Below, in pieces: positions 25,241 to 33,633 of a stretch of DNA of 64,000 nt. The notes beneath the pieces are model-generated. The model did no database searches. It was not told the origin of the DNA and was given only the letters and a program-made list of their open reading frames with translations. The stretch lies in the NCBI RefSeq assembly GCF_030441895.1, contig NZ_JARJAS010000021.1; one strand, written 5' to 3'. The number at the start of each line of letters is the position of its first letter. The stretch's first letter is position 1. The DNA is from Enterococcus_D entomosocium. Its GTDB lineage: Bacteria > Bacillota > Bacilli > Lactobacillales > Enterococcaceae. The position numbers were made by a program, and so were the translations under genes.

Positions 25241-25290
25241 AGTCAGAAAAACTAACCTTAGGCTTTTATGGTTAGTTTGTCTGACTTCTT
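25241..25290 (+). terminator. Terminator-like hairpin inside the ATPase leader (candidate attenuator)
   Basis: AGTCAGAAAAACTAACC pairs with GGTTAGTTTGTCTGACT (17 bp, one mismatch), followed by TTCTTTTTTG. The ribosome binding site AGGAGG starts 10 bases later. No promoter fits between hairpin and gene, so ATPase transcripts must read through it. Confidence 0.7.
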
Positions 25291-25314
25291 TTTTGTTTTA
25301 GGAGGTATAGGCAG

Positions 25315-27876
25315 ATGTTAAAAGAACAATTGAAAGAAAAAGGAAAGAGCCCTAACCAGTCGGGACTTTCCAGTAAAGAAGCAGAAATGAAGCTAGAAAA
25401 ATATGGGTTTAATTCCATAGAAAGCAAAGACGAGAAGCATTTTTATGACTATTTGAAAGAGTCGATGAAGGATATTACCATCTTGATTTTAATCGTTGCA
25501 ACGCTCTTATCTAGTTACGTTGCATTTCAAAACCACCCTGATGATTTTACGGAACCAATAGTCATCTTTTCAATTGTCATTCTTAATCTATATTTGTCGA
25601 TTCGACAGCAAAAACATGCGGAAAAATCAATGAGTGAATTAAATAAGATAAGTGTTCCCGTAAGTAAAGTATTCAGAGATGGGGCGTTAAAAGAGATTGG
25701 AAGTTTGAACATTGTTCCTGGTGATATTGTTCAGTTGGCTTTAGGGGACCGTATTCCAGCAGATGCTAAGCTTTTAACGAGTAGTAATTTCTTTGTTGAT
25801 GAATCGTTTCTAACTGGTGAAAGTGAACCAAGTGAAAAAGATCCCACCTATATTTCTTCTAAAGAAGATTCTTTAGGGGACAGAAAAGACTTGGTTTTTT
25901 CTGGCTCATTAGTAGTCACAGGAAAAGCAAACGTTCGAGTTGAAAAGACAGGAATGAATACGGAAATTGGTAAAATATCGAGCTTATTAAGCAAGGAAGA
26001 AACAACCATAGCACCTCTACAAGTAAAAATGCAAAAACTTGGGAAAGTTCTAGGACTAATCGCTATTCTCTCTGGCTTTCTAGCGATTGCTATAGGAATC
26101 AGCAAAGGATTGTCTTTAGAGACCAGTATCATGACCGCAATATCAATGGCTGTTGCTGCTATTCCAGAGGTTTTGCCAGTCGTTGTAACAATCTCTCTAG
26201 CTGTTGGGATGAGGAATATGGCACTGAAGAAAACCATCGTTAGGACTCCTTCAACAGTAGAAACCGTTGGAGGTATTTCAATTATCTGCTCAGATAAAAC
26301 TGGAACAATTACCGAAAATAAGATGATCGTGAAAGAAGTTATTATGATGAAGGATAGACTGACTTCCTGCTTAGAAATAACAGAAGAGAAGGAAAAAAAT
26401 CTCTTATTTCTCTTCTATCTTGCTAGTTCGATGGAAGAAAATGCAACAGTAACCAGTAATCCAACAGAGTTGGCGATTAGAAAAAAACTGGCATCGCTCT
26501 TCACTAAAGAGGAACTAGGTAAAGTCGCTTCAACCTTTGAACAGATTCATGAAGTTCCCTTTGATTCAAAACGAAAAAGGATGACTGTCTTATATAAAGT
26601 AAACGACCAATATGTTTCTGTCACAAAAGGGGCTTTTGATCGCTTGGATCTCATTGATGCGAACAACCCTGCCTACTTGAACAAGCATGATGAGTTGGCC
26701 AATCAAGCATACCGTGTTTTGGGCGTTGCTTATAAAAGATACGATGAAAAACCTACACGTCTTACTGAAGAAATTCTTGAAAGTCAGTTAAAGTTTGCAG
26801 GATTTGTTGGGATTATCGACCCAGCTCGGCCCGAAAGCTATACGGCTGTTTCTATTGCAAAACAAGCAGGGATTCAAACCGTAATGATCACAGGGGACCA
26901 CTTACTGACAGCAAAAAAAATCGCAGAAGATGTAGGAATTCTCACCGATGGGAAAAAAGCAATGACCGGCGCGGATTTACATGAAATGAGCGATGAAAAA
27001 TTAGCCCATGTGATTGATGACTATCGAGTCTTTGCCCGTACTTCTCCAGAAGATAAAATTCGAATCGTAAAAGCATTTCAAAAAAATGATGAGATTGTCG
27101 CTATGACTGGCGATGGTGTCAATGATGCACCTGCATTAAAAGCAGCTGATGTAGGGATCGCAATGGGAGGTGGCACAGAAGTATCAAAGGAAGCTTCTGA
27201 TATGGTTTTAGTAGACGATAATTTTGCGACGATTGTTCAGGCGGTTGAAGAAGGACGACGGGTATACAGCAATATCAGAAAATCATTATACGCGATGCTT
27301 GGTTGCAATATTTCTGCACTGACGATCGTTTTAATTTCCTTGCTCGTTGGGTGGGGAGCACCTGTTACAGCGGTTCAATTGTTAATTATAAAAGTAGTTG
27401 CAGATGGAATCCCAGGAATGAGTCTTAGTATTGAACCAGTCGATAAAAAAGCAATGGAGGAAGCCCCTATCACTAAATACACGAGCATTTTTGCGCAAGG
27501 ATTATTGGTAAAAATTGTAGAAATTTCAATTGTTTTTACAGGCGTCACATTAGGCGCGATTCTAATTGGACGTCTAGAATCGATAGAGGTTTCGCAGACA
27601 ATGACATTTATTGTATTGGGATTATCAACTATTGTGCATATGTTTAATTGTAGAAGTAAAGAATCTATCCTGAAGCTGCGTTTTTTGAGCAATCCGTTGT
27701 TAGTAATGACAACCTTCATAGGTGCATTGATCATTATCTTGTTAGTAACGATTCCATTCACGCAAACCATTTTTGGCTTTGTCTCTCTTCGTGCAGTTGA
27801 CTGGCTATGGGTAATCGGCTTATCCATTTTTCCTTTAGTGTATATTGAAGTGAAAAAATACTTTGGCTTGTTTTAA
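25315..27876 (+). CDS. P2-type cation-transporting ATPase (calcium-type)
   Basis: An 853-residue P-type ATPase. It has an actuator TGES loop (LTGESEPSEK), phosphorylation motif SDKTGTIT with Asp327, and the hinge motif TGDGVNDAPALKAADVGIAMG. Ten membrane helices are expected. Membrane helix 4 has IPEVLP and helix 6 has VVADGIPGMSLSIEP, which fits the Ca2+/Mn2+ group better than Mg2+ or heavy-metal pumps because no CPC motif is present. It should expel a divalent cation at the cost of ATP. AGGAGG is well placed before ATG 25315. A strong hairpin in the leader suggests control by transcription attenuation. The exact ion is uncertain. Confidence 0.93.
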   Translation: MLKEQLKEKGKSPNQSGLSSKEAEMKLEKYGFNSIESKDEKHFYDYLKESMKDITILILIVATLLSSYVAFQNHPDDFTEPIVIFSIVILNLYLSIRQQKHAEKSMSELNKISVPVSKVFRDGALKEIGSLNIVPGDIVQLALGDRIPADAKLLTSSNFFVDESFLTGESEPSEKDPTYISSKEDSLGDRKDLVFSGSLVVTGKANVRVEKTGMNTEIGKISSLLSKEETTIAPLQVKMQKLGKVLGLIAILSGFLAIAIGISKGLSLETSIMTAISMAVAAIPEVLPVVVTISLAVGMRNMALKKTIVRTPSTVETVGGISIICSDKTGTITENKMIVKEVIMMKDRLTSCLEITEEKEKNLLFLFYLASSMEENATVTSNPTELAIRKKLASLFTKEELGKVASTFEQIHEVPFDSKRKRMTVLYKVNDQYVSVTKGAFDRLDLIDANNPAYLNKHDELANQAYRVLGVAYKRYDEKPTRLTEEILESQLKFAGFVGIIDPARPESYTAVSIAKQAGIQTVMITGDHLLTAKKIAEDVGILTDGKKAMTGADLHEMSDEKLAHVIDDYRVFARTSPEDKIRIVKAFQKNDEIVAMTGDGVNDAPALKAADVGIAMGGGTEVSKEASDMVLVDDNFATIVQAVEEGRRVYSNIRKSLYAMLGCNISALTIVLISLLVGWGAPVTAVQLLIIKVVADGIPGMSLSIEPVDKKAMEEAPITKYTSIFAQGLLVKIVEISIVFTGVTLGAILIGRLESIEVSQTMTFIVLGLSTIVHMFNCRSKESILKLRFLSNPLLVMTTFIGALIIILLVTIPFTQTIFGFVSLRAVDWLWVIGLSIFPLVYIEVKKYFGLF

Positions 27877-27933
27877 TGTGAATGATAGGAAGAGAATCTT
27901 CTATTAACATATTTTCTTGAGAAATGAGGGAGG

Positions 27934-27962
27934 GCAAAAACTGGGAAGTTTTTGCTTCTCCT
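27934..27962 (+). terminator. Terminator after the ATPase gene
   Basis: GCAAAAACT pairs perfectly with AGTTTTTGC (4-base loop), followed by a T/C-rich tail. Moderate strength. Confidence 0.6.
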
Positions 27963-28185
27963 TTAATTATTTACAGACGCTTATGATTTCTGGTTTGATA
28001 TTATTTAGAAGATATCAGAATGCACAACAACTATTGTTGTAAGGAAGGATTCGGTAGTATATTTCAGGTAAATCACCAGAAGTAGCTAAAAATCCCCTCT
28101 ATTCTACTCTCTTTTTCAAGAATTCCTGTTAAATGGTAGGTTTTATGTCAAAATGAAAGGTAGAAATCGATGAGGAGTGGTTGAA

Positions 28186-28647
28186 ATGAAGGAAACAATA
28201 TTAGCAATGAAGCTGAAAGAATATAGAGAAAAAAACAAGCTAACACAAAGTATGCTAGCAGAATTATTAGAAGTAAGTGATAAGACAATCTCTAAATGGG
28301 AGTTAGGCGCTACGTACCCTAGCAAAAAAAATATGATCAAAATAGCCGAAGAATTGGATATCTCATTAGAAACATTACTTTTGGAAGAAACTAAGAAAGA
28401 CAATGATGATTTAAAAGTAAGTATCAAGTATGGGGTGATTAGTTTTTGCTTGCTCTTTTTTGTCACGATGATTGTTACTTCGTTCAATCAAGACTTCAGC
28501 AGGATTATGAATCTTTCTATTCAAGAAAAATTTGGTGTGCTTTTAAACACTGCTTTAAAATTATTGAGCATCTCGGTGCCGCCAGCGATCATCATTGGCT
28601 CCGTGTTTTATTTTTATATCTTCCCTAAAAATAAAAAAGAGAACTAA
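28186..28647 (+). CDS. XRE-family regulator with two transmembrane helices
   Basis: A 153-residue protein starting at ATG 28186 (TGAGGAGTGG upstream; GTG 28177 lies inside that site). Residues 8-65 are a Cro/CI helix-turn-helix with LAELLEVSDKTISKWELGATYP. Two hydrophobic helices follow (about 84-105 and 124-146) and the tail is basic. The layout is like the membrane-tethered regulator at 19369 but the sequences are not close. There is no obvious partner gene; the small charged protein at 28790 follows after 140 bases. Confidence 0.82.
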   Translation: MKETILAMKLKEYREKNKLTQSMLAELLEVSDKTISKWELGATYPSKKNMIKIAEELDISLETLLLEETKKDNDDLKVSIKYGVISFCLLFFVTMIVTSFNQDFSRIMNLSIQEKFGVLLNTALKLLSISVPPAIIIGSVFYFYIFPKNKKEN

Positions 28648-28789
28648 CCATTTCCTCGGTTTCGACAGAAATGGTAGATTAGAGTATAGGAATCAAGTCA
28701 TGGACGGAAAAACGCATTTTAGATAAAAAAGAATGCTCAGTCTGGCTAGTGTGAAAAGCGCATAAATTTTATAAGAAGGGGAGAACAGG

Positions 28790-28996
28790 ATGGGATTCTT
28801 TGGTAAAAAGAAAGAAGTCAGAAATTTAACGAAGGAAGAAGAAGCAGAGATCAAAGAAGAAATGGCACGACAAATGCTTTCAAAAAACGAAAATGATATT
28901 GGCATGGTCAAGAAAATTAAAGTCCTGACAAACATGCGTACAGGACAAGCGAAAGACCTATTCCTGAAATTCAGGGATGAGTTAACCGAGAATTAA
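28790..28996 (+). CDS. Small charged cytoplasmic protein, unknown
   Basis: A 68-residue protein rich in Lys and Glu with no membrane helix, preceded by AAGGGGAG. The stretch MVKKIKVLTNMRTGQAKDLFLKFRDEL looks like one or two helices, and its start MGFFGKKKEV is typical of short soluble enterococcal hypotheticals. No function is recognised. It appears monocistronic. Confidence 0.6.
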   Translation: MGFFGKKKEVRNLTKEEEAEIKEEMARQMLSKNENDIGMVKKIKVLTNMRTGQAKDLFLKFRDELTEN

Positions 28997-29094
28997 TCGG
29001 ATAGGGAATCAGATAGCGATTGCCCTTCATGAAGGCGATATTTTGCTTATTATGTTTCTTTCAAAATTGAGATGAATAGAAAGGGAGAATAGAT

Positions 29095-29177
29095 ATGAAG
29101 AAAAAAACTCTGAAAAATGGTATTTTTGGGTGCTTGTTGTCATAATGGTTGTTGTCTTTTTCTATCTTACTAAGTAA
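29095..29177 (+). pseudogene. Small single-TM ORF with a probable one-base deletion in poly-A
   Basis: ATG 29095 has AAGGGAG upstream but stops early. If the A run after the second codon had one more A, the frame would encode a 27-residue peptide with a membrane helix (WYFWVLVVIMVVVFFYL) ending at TAA 29175. The match between RBS, start and hydrophobic frame suggests a broken or phase-variable small membrane protein. Confidence 0.35.
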
Positions 29178-29252
29178 AGAGAATGAATTTTCTTGAAAAT
29201 AAACACTTACTAAGAATGACTATTTTTGAAGTTATGAATGGATGATGATTTT

Positions 29253-29321
29253 ATGAAAAACGAATATGGATTTACCTTGATTTCAGTTTTAACTATGTTA
29301 TCCATTAGATTATTATATTGA
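29253..29321 (+). pseudogene. Prepilin-like N-terminal fragment
   Basis: This 22-codon ORF reads MKNEYGFTLISVLTMLSIRL and on. G-F-T-L-I followed by a hydrophobic stretch is the type IV prepilin/ComG-like signature, although the usual Glu at mature position 5 is Ser here. It ends at once in a stop and a terminator follows at 29328, so it is most likely the remnant of a lost pseudopilin gene, or a coincidence. Confidence 0.35.
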
Positions 29322-29327
29322 TGAATG

Positions 29328-29366
29328 AAGCATCCAGAGACCCATTGTTTTCTGAATGCTTTTTTC
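29328..29366 (+). terminator. Intrinsic terminator
   Basis: AAGCATCCAGA pairs with TCTGAATGCTT with one mismatch and is followed by six T. Confidence 0.7.
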
Positions 29367-29476
29367 ATCTACAAATCATTCTTTGAGAATCCGGCTGTTG
29401 CGAAAAATCAGTGATAGTGTATTAGAATATATGATGAACTCTGTTGAAGGGTGCGTTCATTAAATGGCTCGGGCGA

Positions 29477-30529
29477 TTAATTCCCTGTAGGGTTTCCATT
29501 AAAAGGACCACTTACGACGACTTTTCCCAACATATGGCCACTTTCGACATCTCTCGTTGCACGCTTCAAATTTGCCGCGTTGATTCCATCCGAATAGACT
29601 TTGCTTAAGGTTGTTTTTAGTGTCCCTTCATTTGCTAAATCAGCAATCACTTTTAGCGCTTGTCCTTGTGTCTCGATTTGATAGTCGTGGTCTGTTTTAG
29701 CGAACATATACTCCCAATCAAAGCTAACAGAAAGGTTTTTCCATACACTTAAATCAAGGGGCTCGTGAATGCCAACGATCGTGCCCACATGACCATAAGG
29801 TTTTACCAAATGGCTGATTTGATCAAAGTATTGGGTGATGTCAAACAAGACAGCGATATAGTCAACATTCGGAACGCCTAAGTCTCGAAAGCTATCCCTT
29901 AGGTCGTGATGGTAGTCTAAAGGGTGGTCAACCCCGGTCTTTTTAAGCCAGTCAAAATTTTTTGAACTAGCGGTAGCATACACTTCTAGACCTGCCCAAT
30001 GAGCCAACTGATTCAGTATCGATCCGACGCCACCCGCACCATTGATGACGAGAATACTTTTCCCTTGATTGGCGTTTTCTTTAGGAATCAAGCCGAATTT
30101 TTCAAACAGCAATTCATAAGCGGTTAATGCAGTCAATGGGAATGCAGCAGCCTCTTCATCTGTTAAATTTTTAGGGGCTAGGGCAACGATCCGTTCATCG
30201 ACTGCTTGATATTCTTGATTGCTTCCTGATCGAGTGGTGGTTCCTGCATAAAAGACCCGATCACCAACAGTAAATTTCATGACATCTTTTCCGACAGCGA
30301 CCACTTCTCCGACCGCATCAAAACCTAAGATACGCAGGGCATTTCGCTTGCGAGTCGTTTGCCGTAATTTGGTGTCGACTGGATTGACCGAAACGGCTTT
30401 GATTTTTACTAATAAATCACGAGGGCCTGGAACAGGGATTCCTTCTTTTTGGTCAATAAAACTATGCGTAGATTCAATTGGCAGGCCTTCGAAAAAGCCT
30501 ATTACATTCATCGTTTTCTGTTCTGACAT
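29477..30529 (-). CDS. Zinc-type MDR alcohol dehydrogenase / quinone oxidoreductase-like protein
   Basis: A 350-residue medium-chain dehydrogenase/reductase. The N-terminal GroES-like part has the segment VKIKAVSVNPVDTKLRQ and the Rossmann part has NGAGGVGSILNQLA near residue 165. The pattern of zinc-ligand cysteines is absent, so it belongs to the zinc-independent NADPH-dependent quinone reductase/enone reductase side despite common annotation as zinc-binding. ATG 30529 has AGGAGG seven bases upstream; the ATG two codons earlier is too close to it. It is the last gene of a minus-strand group with the MRJP-like and PEBP genes. Confidence 0.88.
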   Translation of the reverse strand: MSEQKTMNVIGFFEGLPIESTHSFIDQKEGIPVPGPRDLLVKIKAVSVNPVDTKLRQTTRKRNALRILGFDAVGEVVAVGKDVMKFTVGDRVFYAGTTTRSGSNQEYQAVDERIVALAPKNLTDEEAAAFPLTALTAYELLFEKFGLIPKENANQGKSILVINGAGGVGSILNQLAHWAGLEVYATASSKNFDWLKKTGVDHPLDYHHDLRDSFRDLGVPNVDYIAVLFDITQYFDQISHLVKPYGHVGTIVGIHEPLDLSVWKNLSVSFDWEYMFAKTDHDYQIETQGQALKVIADLANEGTLKTTLSKVYSDGINAANLKRATRDVESGHMLGKVVVSGPFNGNPTGN

Positions 30530-30604
30530 CTTCATTCCTCCTTTTCTGGATAGAAAATCGCATTAGTTCTTTTACGTATTGCCCTCCATTTAGATCAAGA
30601 CCAG

Positions 30605-31693
30605 TTAGTTTGCTTTCGCAGGATTTTTTCCGATAAAAATGCGGAACAGACTGTAAGGCTTCTCTCTAAGGTCTTCTCCTTTGTGAAAACTAGCCTGCCG
30701 TTGCAGCTGGTTGGCGTTAAAATATAAGTATTGATCTGGTACAATAGATAAAGTATCTGGCCATAAGATACGCGGATCGTGAGCCAAAGTTTCCATAGTA
30801 CCATCCGTGTGAATCATACGAATGCTGTTGTTTTCATAGTCGCCAGCATAGATCGTTCCATCTTCTGCCGTAATCATGCCATCAGAGGCGCCTTTTTCGC
30901 CCCAATCTTTAACATGTGCTTCTAATGCGTGATCATCAATTTCTTTGTTGAAAATTTTATCGGTTTCAATTGAGTATAAATGTCGACTGGATAAAGGACT
31001 AAAAAACAAGGTTTTTCCATCGGGAGAAATCGCTAGGCCGTCAGCTGCCACTTGCCAAGGCGAAGTTGTTCCATCAGCCGAGCGATTTAACAAAATCTCG
31101 CCTTCAACTTTAGGAATAAAGGCTGGATCAACCGCGGTGGAGGGCGTGCCATCTAAAATACGGAATGCATCGCCAGTACCTAAATCGAGTACGATCAACG
31201 CACCAGGACCGGTAATAGAAGAATCGGTTATATAGGCTACCCCTTCAGAACCGCGGCGTAAATCAATTCGAACATCATTCAAATACGTAGAGTCTAGGAC
31301 GACATCCGGTGAAAAAGTATAGACTTTGCGAATTTGATTGGTACTTAAATCCACAGCAACCAGTTTTGCCCCACCCTTAACAGGAACGGTGAATTTGGGT
31401 GCAGCGGTATCCAATACCCACAAAGTACCAGCACCATCAGCAACGATACTTTGTACACTTAGAAATCTGTTTTCCGGTTTTTGAGGATCAAATGTATTCG
31501 CTTCTTGGCTAGGATAAGGAATTAATTTGCCGTCTACTCGTTCAACGACTGTCGCGGTTACTTGGTCTCCCCATTCAGGAAAATTAATAAAGATTCTCCC
31601 GGTTTCCGATAAGCTAACACCGGTAGGCATCGCATCATAAAATTCATGGACTTGTTCTAGTTTGCCAAAATAGTTTTCTTTTGTAGCATTCAT
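30605..31693 (-). CDS. MRJP/Yellow-like beta-propeller protein
   Basis: A 362-residue protein with the pattern of the major-royal-jelly/Yellow family as found in bacteria. Successive blades include GTLWVLDT, DLRRGSEGVAYITDS, ADGLAISPDGKTLFFSPLSSRHLY and SDGMITAEDGTIYAGDYENNSI. There is no signal peptide, so it is cytoplasmic. Bacterial members are sometimes labelled L-dopachrome tautomerase-related or SMP-30/gluconolactonase-like, but their substrate is unknown. It lies between the PEBP and MDR dehydrogenase genes with short gaps, and the three probably share the motif-bearing promoter at 32312. Confidence 0.82.
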   Translation of the reverse strand: MNATKENYFGKLEQVHEFYDAMPTGVSLSETGRIFINFPEWGDQVTATVVERVDGKLIPYPSQEANTFDPQKPENRFLSVQSIVADGAGTLWVLDTAAPKFTVPVKGGAKLVAVDLSTNQIRKVYTFSPDVVLDSTYLNDVRIDLRRGSEGVAYITDSSITGPGALIVLDLGTGDAFRILDGTPSTAVDPAFIPKVEGEILLNRSADGTTSPWQVAADGLAISPDGKTLFFSPLSSRHLYSIETDKIFNKEIDDHALEAHVKDWGEKGASDGMITAEDGTIYAGDYENNSIRMIHTDGTMETLAHDPRILWPDTLSIVPDQYLYFNANQLQRQASFHKGEDLREKPYSLFRIFIGKNPAKAN

Positions 31694-31719
31694 TACGTAT
31701 CTTCCTCTCTGAGCTTTCC

Positions 31720-32250
31720 CTATTTCACTTCGACTTCAAAGTTCACAACACCACGAGCTAGGACATGTCCAAAGGTATTAAAAATGAAAAAGGCTGGGGT
31801 AGAATCCTCAGGAATTTCAACTTTCTCAATAGCCAATGCCCAAACCGTTAAGAAGTAGTGATGAACACCATGACCTTTGGGCGGCGCAGCACCAATATAT
31901 TTTTTCATGCGGGCATCATTTGGTAATTGAATGGCTCCCAGTGGCAGCTTTGCGTTATCGCTACTGCCGGCTCCTTGTGATAATTCCTCTACAGAAGCGG
32001 GGATATTCATGACTGCCCAATGCCAAAATCCTGATCCAGTTGGTGCATCAGGGTCGTATAAGGTAACCGCATAGCTTTTCGTATTGCTTGGTGCACCGGT
32101 CCAGTGAAGCTCTGGTGAAATATCTTGTCCATCCTCAATCCCAAAGTCGCCAGACATAAATTTTTTATCCATAAGTTTCCCGTCAACAATGTCCTTACTG
32201 GTCACGTGAAACGCTGGCACGTCTTGTAATCCTAAAAATGGATCGTTCAT
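31720..32250 (-). CDS. YbhB/YbcL-type PEBP (Raf kinase inhibitor-like) protein
   Basis: A 176-residue soluble protein with the family hallmarks DPDAPTGSGFWHW (about residues 68-80) and GHGVHHYFLTVWAL (about 126-139), and a small-ligand pocket built from them. The bacterial role of phosphatidylethanolamine-binding-protein relatives is not settled. GGAGGAG lies just before the ATG. It is the first gene of the minus-strand group ending at 29477, and a 24-bp motif shared with the acetolactate synthase promoter lies 62 bases upstream. Confidence 0.9.
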   Translation of the reverse strand: MNDPFLGLQDVPAFHVTSKDIVDGKLMDKKFMSGDFGIEDGQDISPELHWTGAPSNTKSYAVTLYDPDAPTGSGFWHWAVMNIPASVEELSQGAGSSDNAKLPLGAIQLPNDARMKKYIGAAPPKGHGVHHYFLTVWALAIEKVEIPEDSTPAFFIFNTFGHVLARGVVNFEVEVK

Positions 32251-32311
32251 ACTATCTCCTCCTTGAACCGTGTTTTTGTAACAAGGACAGCGTAATCCTC
32301 GGTCAATGAAA

Positions 32312-32335
32312 TGTAAATTAGGGAATTTTTTTATA
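32312..32335 (-). promoter_or_regulatory. 24-bp motif shared with the alsS-like promoter (copy 1)
   Basis: On the minus strand this reads TATAAAAAAATTCCCTAATT and continues TACA. It is the same 24-base sequence as 33500-33523 on the plus strand, with one difference. In both cases it points toward the downstream gene (PEBP here, acetolactate synthase there), so a common regulator, probably the HxlR protein encoded between them, is suggested. Confidence 0.65.
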
Positions 32336-32341
32336 CCACAA

Positions 32342-32992
32342 TTAGAGGTGAACGAGTGTAAACTGACTTAAGAAGCCTGCTTGCCAGTCTTTATCCGATT
32401 TCAAATGGACTTGACCGTAATCAACTAGCCAACCATGAAATTTTTGAGCTTGTTCATTGGTAAATGTATCTGGTAATTCGATCATATTTTGAAATGTGAG
32501 GTAAGTAAGCGGCTCATTTAGGCCTAAGCGACTAAAAATTCGTTGTGCGTATTTATCAGCGATAAACACGACCTTATTAAAGACAAAAACCATTAGTACA
32601 TCTGCCGTTTCATAGCCAACACCATAAATAGTTAGCAACTCTTTTCGTAACTCAGCCTGTTCTTTTTTTTGTATAATACCGATATCATAGTTGTAGCGCT
32701 GAAACCAAGAAAAGATTTCTCTTATCGCGCGGGATTTATTTTTGTAGAAACCACTGGGCCGAATCAGATCCTGAAGAAGGAACTGATCAATTTCTGCCAA
32801 TCTTTTCGGAGAAAATCCAATCTCTCTTCTGATGTTTGCTAAGGAATAGGCCACATTTTTCCAATTGGTATTTTGAACCAAAATTGATCCGACAACGATT
32901 TCCCATGGATTTTCTGTATCCCACCACGTTGAATGTTCCATTGATGTGCTTAATGCTTCATATAATTCTTCAATATTTTCAATCTTTTTCAC
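32342..32992 (-). CDS. HhH-GPD base-excision glycosylase lacking the iron-sulfur cluster
   Basis: A protein of about 216 residues from GTG 32992 (TGAGG eight bases upstream); a longer reading from ATG 33043 would overlap the hxlR gene. It matches the endonuclease III/MutY-type helix-hairpin-helix family, with LLTIYGVGYETADVLM as hairpin and the catalytic Asp in VVFIADKYAQRIFSR. The Lys that makes endonuclease III a lyase is replaced (GYETA instead of GRKTA), and the C-terminal four-cysteine cluster is missing, so it should act as a simple glycosylase, if active. It removes damaged bases from DNA. It lies directly after hxlR on the same strand. Confidence 0.85.
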   Translation of the reverse strand: MKKIENIEELYEALSTSMEHSTWWDTENPWEIVVGSILVQNTNWKNVAYSLANIRREIGFSPKRLAEIDQFLLQDLIRPSGFYKNKSRAIREIFSWFQRYNYDIGIIQKKEQAELRKELLTIYGVGYETADVLMVFVFNKVVFIADKYAQRIFSRLGLNEPLTYLTFQNMIELPDTFTNEQAQKFHGWLVDYGQVHLKSDKDWQAGFLSQFTLVHL

Positions 32993-33024
32993 GTTAAAAA
33001 CCTCATTTTTACTAGCAGTCGCGA

Positions 33025-33393
33025 TCAATTGCAAGTTAAACATTCTTCTTCAAGTAATCCCGCGTTTTTGTGATTAAAATCTTCGCCCCAGCGATACAAT
33101 AATTCAATGATCTCTTTTAAAGAGTAGCCATAATCGGTCATTCCATACACAACCTGTAATGGTTTTTCCTGAACGACCTTACGATAGATCAATCCATCCT
33201 TTTCTAAATCTTTCAACTGCAAAGAGACCATTCTTCTAGTGATGCCAGGAATCAGCTTTTGTAGTTCGTTATAGCGAAGTGACCCATCAAACATCAAATG
33301 ATATAAGATAACGCTTTTCCAACGACCTGAAATCATTTGTAAAGTCGATTCGACCGCGCAGCCATGTTCGCAATTGTATATTTTTCTTGTCAT
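33025..33393 (-). CDS. HxlR-family transcriptional regulator
   Basis: A 122-residue winged-helix protein starting at the ATG with AAAGGAGAC upstream; the longer frame to 33432 is less likely. The HxlR signature is clear: CxxExTLxxISGRWKxxILxxL near residues 13-35, then RYNELQKLIPGITRRMVSLQLKDLE, with a Cys near the start (NCEHGC). Members often sense electrophiles or aldehydes through that cysteine. It is divergent from the acetolactate synthase gene and overlaps none. The matching 24-bp motifs at 33500 and 32312 flank it and the glycosylase gene and are candidate operators. Confidence 0.88.
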   Translation of the reverse strand: MTRKIYNCEHGCAVESTLQMISGRWKSVILYHLMFDGSLRYNELQKLIPGITRRMVSLQLKDLEKDGLIYRKVVQEKPLQVVYGMTDYGYSLKEIIELLYRWGEDFNHKNAGLLEEECLTCN

Positions 33394-33499
33394 CTTCCGT
33401 TGTCTCCTTTTCCGTATGTCTGAGAGTATCATAAGGATTTACTTACTATTTGTAAAACAATTCATCTCCTAATCGTAAGAAGGCAATAAGAAATAGACG

Positions 33500-33523
33500 T
33501 ATAAAAAAATTCCCTAATGTACA
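33500..33523 (+). promoter_or_regulatory. 24-bp motif shared with the PEBP promoter (copy 2)
   Basis: TATAAAAAAATTCCCTAATG followed by TACA lies 111 bases before the acetolactate synthase start and on the other side of the hxlR promoter region. It matches the inverse of 32312-32335 in 23 of 24 bases. Confidence 0.65.
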
Positions 33524-33633
33524 ACTCTTTCTTTTGAATCTATAGTACACGAGTAAGCAAATTTATTACCTTTACAGTTATCTCAAGTAATCCTAATAAA
33601 CAACTTGCAAAAAACATTTAGGAGAGATTTATT

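Noticed and set aside
25192..25290. Known riboswitch (yybP-ykoY or M-box) before the ATPase
   Set aside because: The leader is too short and lacks the conserved loops of those classes; only the terminator hairpin is clear.
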